In this document: piece by piece, positions 59,715-64,000 of the stretch
Layout: every line of letters starts with the position of its first letter
Position numbering within the stretch: position 1 is the first letter of the stretch
Source: Begonia masoniana
Lineage: Eukaryota > Streptophyta > Magnoliopsida > Cucurbitales > Begoniaceae
Reading direction: 5' to 3'
NCBI GenBank assembly: GCA_022432975.1
Contig: CM039508.1
Location: 14,941,549-15,005,548 of the forward strand
DNA: 64,000 nt
The notes under the pieces: generated by a model
Seen by the model: the letters and a program-made list of their open reading frames with translations, nothing else
Database searches by the model: none
What the model was told of the DNA's origin: nothing
Position numbers and translations under genes: made by a program

Positions 59715-60607
59715 TAAAGCCATTCGTTTGAAAAATTATTCAGGAATTTTATTGCAATCTGGATCCAAATGTGAAAAATCCTTCTCATTCAAGTTATGGC
59801 TGAGTATATGTCAGAGGACATACTTTTATTTTTTCTCCTTTTCTGATTAATGAATATTTGTGCTATAAAATGTCTGAGTCTGAAAACTTTGTGGCTGATT
59901 ACAACAAAATCATTTTCGATGTCACTGGGGGTGTCAGACGAATCTGGCCCCATGGTAAAGACTTTCCAACTTCGCAGCTCACAGTAAAGTACGGAATTCT
60001 TCATAAAATTGCTATGAGAAATTGGATGCCTACATCCCATGGGACTGAGGTGAATAAGGCCATGGCTGTTTTACTATTTAAAATTGGAAATTCACTTTCT
60101 TTCGATTTTGGAAAACATTTATTTGACCAAATCATGAAGCATGAAGACGGTAAAAATACAAGGTTAGCGCTCTCATTTCCCTCTCTTATATATGATATTT
60201 TGTCTTTCCAACAATATATTATGAGAGAGAATGAAGTGTTGTTTGTGGACAAAGAAGAAATTCGTATTAGTTACAAACTTCGAATAGAGGAGCATGTAAA
60301 TGATCTTGAAGAATTTGTGGAAGGATTGCCCATCTCTGAGTCAAGAACTGACTCTGCTCTTCTAGCTCGATCTGTAAAATTTTTAGTAGATATGTCAAAA
60401 TCTCTAACCATTCAAATTTCTGCTCTTGAAAAACAGAAGTATGTAATATCTGTGCTATTAAATGATATCTACCAGAAAAATCCTCACATGGAGGCGATAG
60501 ATCCAAATGACAAAGCGACAGAAGGAGCTGGTATATTTGGTGTCCCAGACGATGTCCCAGACGATGTCTCAGACAATATGCCAGAAAATTTTGATATTCA
60601 GAATTGA

Positions 60608-61039
60608 ATTCTACAATTATATTGGTTTCTTTGAATGATTCCATTCATTGAGTATTATTGAGCTACTTCTTTTATTTTCTGTTTCTGGATATTTCTTGGA
60701 TATTTTGTCTATTTCTGGATACTTGTTGGTTAACCAAACTGCCTCTGGAAATTATATCTATGAATGATCTGTTGCACATAGATATTATATTCTTCAATGG
60801 TTTAGCTATCTCTCTATGGTGCTTATATGTGATTAAGATGCTTATTTGGTGATTATGATGCGTATATGGTAATTATGGTGATTATATGGTGATTGCTCTT
60901 CTCTTATACATCTTTTTATGGTAAAAAGGGGGAGTATTTTGATGATGATTGAATTATGTTTGATGATGTTTTGAAGCCACCAATCTAGGGGGAGTTATTG
61001 GTTTTATTGATTTTGTCAAAAAATGTCAAAGGGGGAGAT
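60608..61039 (+). promoter_or_regulatory. Sirevirus 3' region with three polypurine tracts
   Basis: AAAAAGGGGGAG (about 60923-60934), AGGGGGAG (60987-60994) and AAAGGGGGAGAT (61028-61039, adjoining the LTR). Repeated polypurine tracts before the 3' LTR are known in Sireviruses. The preceding DNA has GGTGATTATATGG-type repeats. Confidence 0.8.
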
Positions 61040-62273
61040 TGTAAATGCAAATATATTACAAATATGTTGGCATTAATTTTTTGGCAAACTACATAAATGG
61101 TAATTATATTTTATTCCATTATTTTATAAATTAGTAGTTTATTTCTTGGTAATCAAGAAATAATCTATTCAGATTATTAGATGGATGACTATTGGAAATC
61201 ATGAAGATATTGGTGAAAATAAAAATAAGGAAACTTGAAGATCAAGGAAAATATTTGATATTCTAGAAGCAATTGTTTTTTGGAAAACTTTCTTTTGGAA
61301 GGCCGATTTGAAAAAGATTAAATGAATTATTTTAGGCCTTGAGATCACATTAATCATGTGATACTTTCCTAAGTCTTTTGGATCTATATCCAAGTAGTTG
61401 GTAATACTTTCCTAAAATATCACACGAGGTGTCACACAACCGATTTGTTAAGATTTGGTTTCCTTATTCTTTGCAGCCTTGAATTTTGATTTGGTAATTG
61501 GTTAAACCTCAGATAAGGTAGTTACCAATGATATTTAAGAGTTCGTTTTCTAAGAAAACAACTGACGAAATTATTATTCACGGAAGGAGATTTCTTCATC
61601 ATTGAGCCGTCATCGTTCTTTCTCTCCCAACGCTTCTGCGTATGGGTTTGTGACTGTTCATTCAGTTCTTGAATGATTATTTTACACACTCCGCTTATGC
61701 TGTGGTATTTATTGATTATTCAAGTATGTTGATTTATTGCGTCCGAAGACAACGACCTGGTGTTACAGACGGTATCATAGGAGGCAATCTTCTTATTCTT
61801 CATTGAAGCTGAGTCTCAGGAGGAGGCTGCAATTGAACTAGGGAAGAGTTCTGTTTATTGACAAGGGGAGCTTGTCTTTTTTATCGTGGGCAAGGGGATC
61901 TTGTCATACACGAATTCCGGGGGGAGTCATCAACAACAAAGGGATCTTGTTGCTTTTAGATCTTGGGAGAGATCGATCTAAAGTCGAGGGGAGTTCGCAA
62001 AAACAGTTTCATTGGGGAAGTTAGGAAGTGGCGGCGACAAAGATAAGAGAGAGTCTTTATTTATTTTAGTCCGTTTGACTTGTAACTTTGTGAACTCGTG
62101 AAATATTTTTATATCTGGGCGTGGCCCCGCAGACGTAGGCAAATTACCGAACTGCGTTACCAACCTCCTATCTCATTACTTTCCGCACATTTATAATTGT
62201 CTATCATTGCATTAATAATTGGTGTCACACGAAACACTCTGTGTGACATCGCATAACTGATTTTAATCTTTCA
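61040..62273 (+). repeat. Sirevirus 3' LTR
   Basis: Same length as 29933-31166; many scattered substitutions between them. Confidence 0.92.
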
Positions 62274-63209
62274 TATTTTACTTGCCGAATAAACCTTATT
62301 TATTCTATGTCAGGGAGGGAGGGTTGAACTAGATTGTAAAATTTTTTCATATATTATTTTTACAATTGTTTTGTTAATCGTACTAACTTGATTTCTCTTA
62401 ATCTCAAACTATTAATGTCATAAGCAAGCAACTGATAGTTAACCGAAAGAGAAGGAGCAAACTATTAAGATCAAAACCTAACTCTCACAAGAGTAACAAA
62501 CGCCAAAAAATGAGTAAGTGAGAGTTGTATTAGGAGGTTCATAAATATCAGTGAAAGATACATTCAAATATTCGCCTAAAGATCCCATAAAAAATGTGTA
62601 GCGAACGTGTAAATCTATTTCCAGACGAACACTAAAAGCTGATTCGGCAGTCAACTTCTGCTTGTCTTTGGTCGACCACGAGATTACTATTGCAGCAAAA
62701 TTATGAAGACCGGGTTGACTGTTGTGTGATAGTTATGAATTAATTTGAATATGTTGTTTGACCACTCACTTTATTAGTACTACCGATTTAGCTTGGGCTA
62801 TCAACATGGAAGAACAGTGCTGAATCAAAAAACATGAGTTGGATTTCTAGAGACTAGTTCAATTTTTTAATTAGTTATGTTTTGATTCATTTGGTGGTTG
62901 TCCAGTTGATGTTTTTGGTGTGTTTTACCAGTATTGATTTACGATGGCTAGAGACAATTCATTTTAGTATATTAGTATACAACTCGATGGCAAAAAGTTA
63001 TTCTTGTTTAAGTTATGCGATGAAATTTTTTTGAACGACAAAATGATGTGAAGCTATGTAATTGCTACTTTGGTGGACTCCGTAGTGAGATATGACTCAC
63101 ATACAATGTGGGATAATTGGATTATTTTGACGTCTAGTCTGTGTCTTTTCCATACTTCAAAGAACGACTTCCACTAACCGAAGTCGGTTTCATGCTATAG
63201 TAGCTGCTG
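62274..63209. other. Non-coding flank
   Basis: AT-rich; no gene, RNA or clear repeat recognised. The first five bases are the Sirevirus target duplication. Confidence 0.5.
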
Positions 63210-63473
63210 ATGAATGTAATTTCTAACAATAAGAAGATCATTGAAATAACAAGTGTCCTAAGTTGTGATGTGGGCAAGGATGGCATTGAAGAAGAATTGG
63301 GCCAAGAAGAATACTTAATGGAATTGAAAATACCAAATGGACCTATCACTAGAGCTCGGGCCAAGAAGCTTCAAGAAGAAGTCCAAAATAACTTATTTCA
63401 AGAACCAAGACCACTGGAAGAAATGGGCTTTAAAGTTGTTAATGTGTTACAAATACAAATGGAGTTTGACTAG
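63210..63473 (+). pseudogene. Probable gypsy polyprotein C-terminal remnant
   Basis: The 87-residue frame contains IPNGPITRARAKKLQEEV, a signature found at the C-terminus of several plant Ty3/gypsy polyproteins just before the 3' LTR. No RT or integrase is attached upstream. I read it as the end of a truncated element whose LTR follows. The start codon is arbitrary. Confidence 0.5.
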
Positions 63474-64000
63474 GCCCAAATGATCACAAATTCAGCAAAG
63501 AAGGCTCTAGAAAGTGGAATTTCGAAGTCACATCCACTAGGTATTTAATATTGGCATAGAGAAGGCCAAAGGGTGTTTTGATGGTTTCCAAAGAAGGCTG
63601 AACCTAGACCATATTAGTAGCAATGCTCTTTCTCATGTTTTCAAGGCTATTTAATGCCTATTCTAGACTATTCTTGTAAGCCTATAAATACTTGGGAGTT
63701 CTTCATTGTAAGACACACTAGAATGAGAATTATCTTGTGAGAATTTCCTCCAAACTGTTCTTCTGTAGAACTTGCAGAAATTTCAAGTGCAACCACTTGA
63801 TTTCCAACCCTTATAATATTGGTTTCTTGCTCTTCCATAGCAACGGGGTCAATATTTCTTTCTTGATACTATTAGTTTCTGGTTGTCATATAACCACGGG
63901 GTCATTAGTCTTAAACTTTGAAACTACTATTGGGCGATCCTGAAGTTGATTCCATCTATTGACGTTGGGTCTCACAACAAGTTTGTTGAGGTTTGCATCA
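63474..64000 (+). other. Possible LTR fragment running off the window
   Basis: Downstream of the gypsy-like C-terminus, with a TATA-like CCTATAAATACTTGG at about 63680 and GAGAATTTCCTCC downstream, as in an LTR U3-R region. Boundaries are not visible. Confidence 0.4.

Larger units (their letters stand above)
56129..60607 (+). pseudogene. Sirevirus env-like gene, split by a family-B solo LTR
   Basis: 5' piece (56129-57072): a short hydrophobic start (MAIYGFLLFLFAMVII), then a Ser/Lys/Pro-rich low-complexity region; a stop at 56732-56734 with a frame change, then conserved-looking FKSRLHASRWPSFSKRHIWP and YHLMSIGLKKTFIDIK. 3' piece (59715-60607): two stops (near 59730 and 59800), then a clean frame with KMSESENFVADYN, DFPTSQLTVKYGILHKIAMR, FGKHLFDQIMKH and LSFPSLIYDILSFQ. 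The pieces meet at the TAAAG duplication. The middle part resembles the plant-transposon-protein domain seen at 1504-2682. The product of such genes is called env-like by position; an envelope function has not been established. Inactive here. Confidence 0.8.
29933..62273 (+). mobile_element. Sirevirus-like Copia retrotransposon with env-like gene, multiply nested
   Basis: LTRs of equal length (1234 bp; 29933-31166 and 61040-62273) flank gag, pol and an env-like gene on the plus strand. The target duplication TATTT is perfect (29928-29932 and 62274-62278). The PBS (31169-31180), repeated GGGGGAG polypurine tracts before the 3' LTR, a gag with coiled-coil potential and a post-pol env-like ORF all fit the Sirevirus (SIRE/Maximus) lineage. 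The gypsy at 32973-52509 sits in the gag-protease region and the solo LTR 57073-59714 in the env-like gene. Without inserts it is about 10.2 kb, normal for this lineage. Many stops make it inactive; LTRs have diverged visibly, so it is older than the elements inside it. Confidence 0.92.

Overview
The window is nuclear DNA of a flowering plant, most likely a eudicot, from a repeat-dense and gene-poor region. The signs are plant-only LTR retrotransposon lineages (a Sirevirus-type Copia, chromodomain Ty3/gypsy elements, Cassandra miniature elements carrying 5S rRNA-like LTRs), a Mutator-like transposase tail, a plant-transposon-domain ORF and a scrap of mitochondrial nad4. I see no intact cellular gene, tRNA gene, true rRNA gene or CRISPR array. 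Nearly every coding segment belongs to a mobile element and most are broken.

Layout. 1-3.7 kb: a MULE transposase tail, then on the minus strand an ORF with a putative plant transposon domain whose upstream region is packed with 34-bp palindromes. 4.1-8.2 kb: a gypsy gag remnant on the minus strand, split by a solo LTR (4413-7979, target duplication GAAAG) that itself holds a complete, very young Cassandra (4699-5547, ACTTG). 9.8-24.5 kb: one Copia element on the minus strand (9766-24522, TCCTT) cut into pieces by a solo LTR of family A (11096-16186, AGTAG) that carries a solo LTR of family B (13161-15681, CAAGT), by two three-LTR Cassandra arrays (16298-17516 and 21618-22966) and by another family-B solo LTR (19034-21523). 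24.5-29.9 kb: non-coding DNA with a perfect 1000-bp AAAATTC tract inside a 239-bp duplication, a 25-bp tandem array and the nad4 fragment.

29.9-62.3 kb is one Sirevirus-like Copia (29933-62273, TATTT; LTRs of 1234 bp) on the plus strand, with gag, protease-integrase-RT-RNase H and an env-like gene. Its pol is split by a gypsy element on the minus strand (32973-52509). The 3' LTR of that gypsy is split by an insertion flanked by a 10-bp duplication (33941-44008), which in turn holds a young, nearly intact gypsy on the plus strand (34278-43201, ACAAC). The env-like gene is split by a family-B solo LTR (57073-59714, TAAAG). This gives up to five levels of nesting. 62.3-64 kb holds a gypsy C-terminal remnant and LTR-like DNA.

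The elements do not form a pathway. What links them is insertion order and a shared LTR design: family A, family B and the young gypsy LTRs all begin TGTARYACCCG in sense orientation, carry splice-donor-like AGGTAAGT sites in similar places, and carry a family-specific array of short palindromic or near-palindromic motifs in the 3' third. The transposon-domain gene at 1.5-2.7 kb has comparable palindrome arrays in its upstream region. That recurring pattern, the perfect heptamer tract and the 10-bp-duplication insertion are the least explained features here. All boundaries come from reading the sequence; family names rest on recognised motifs, not on searches.
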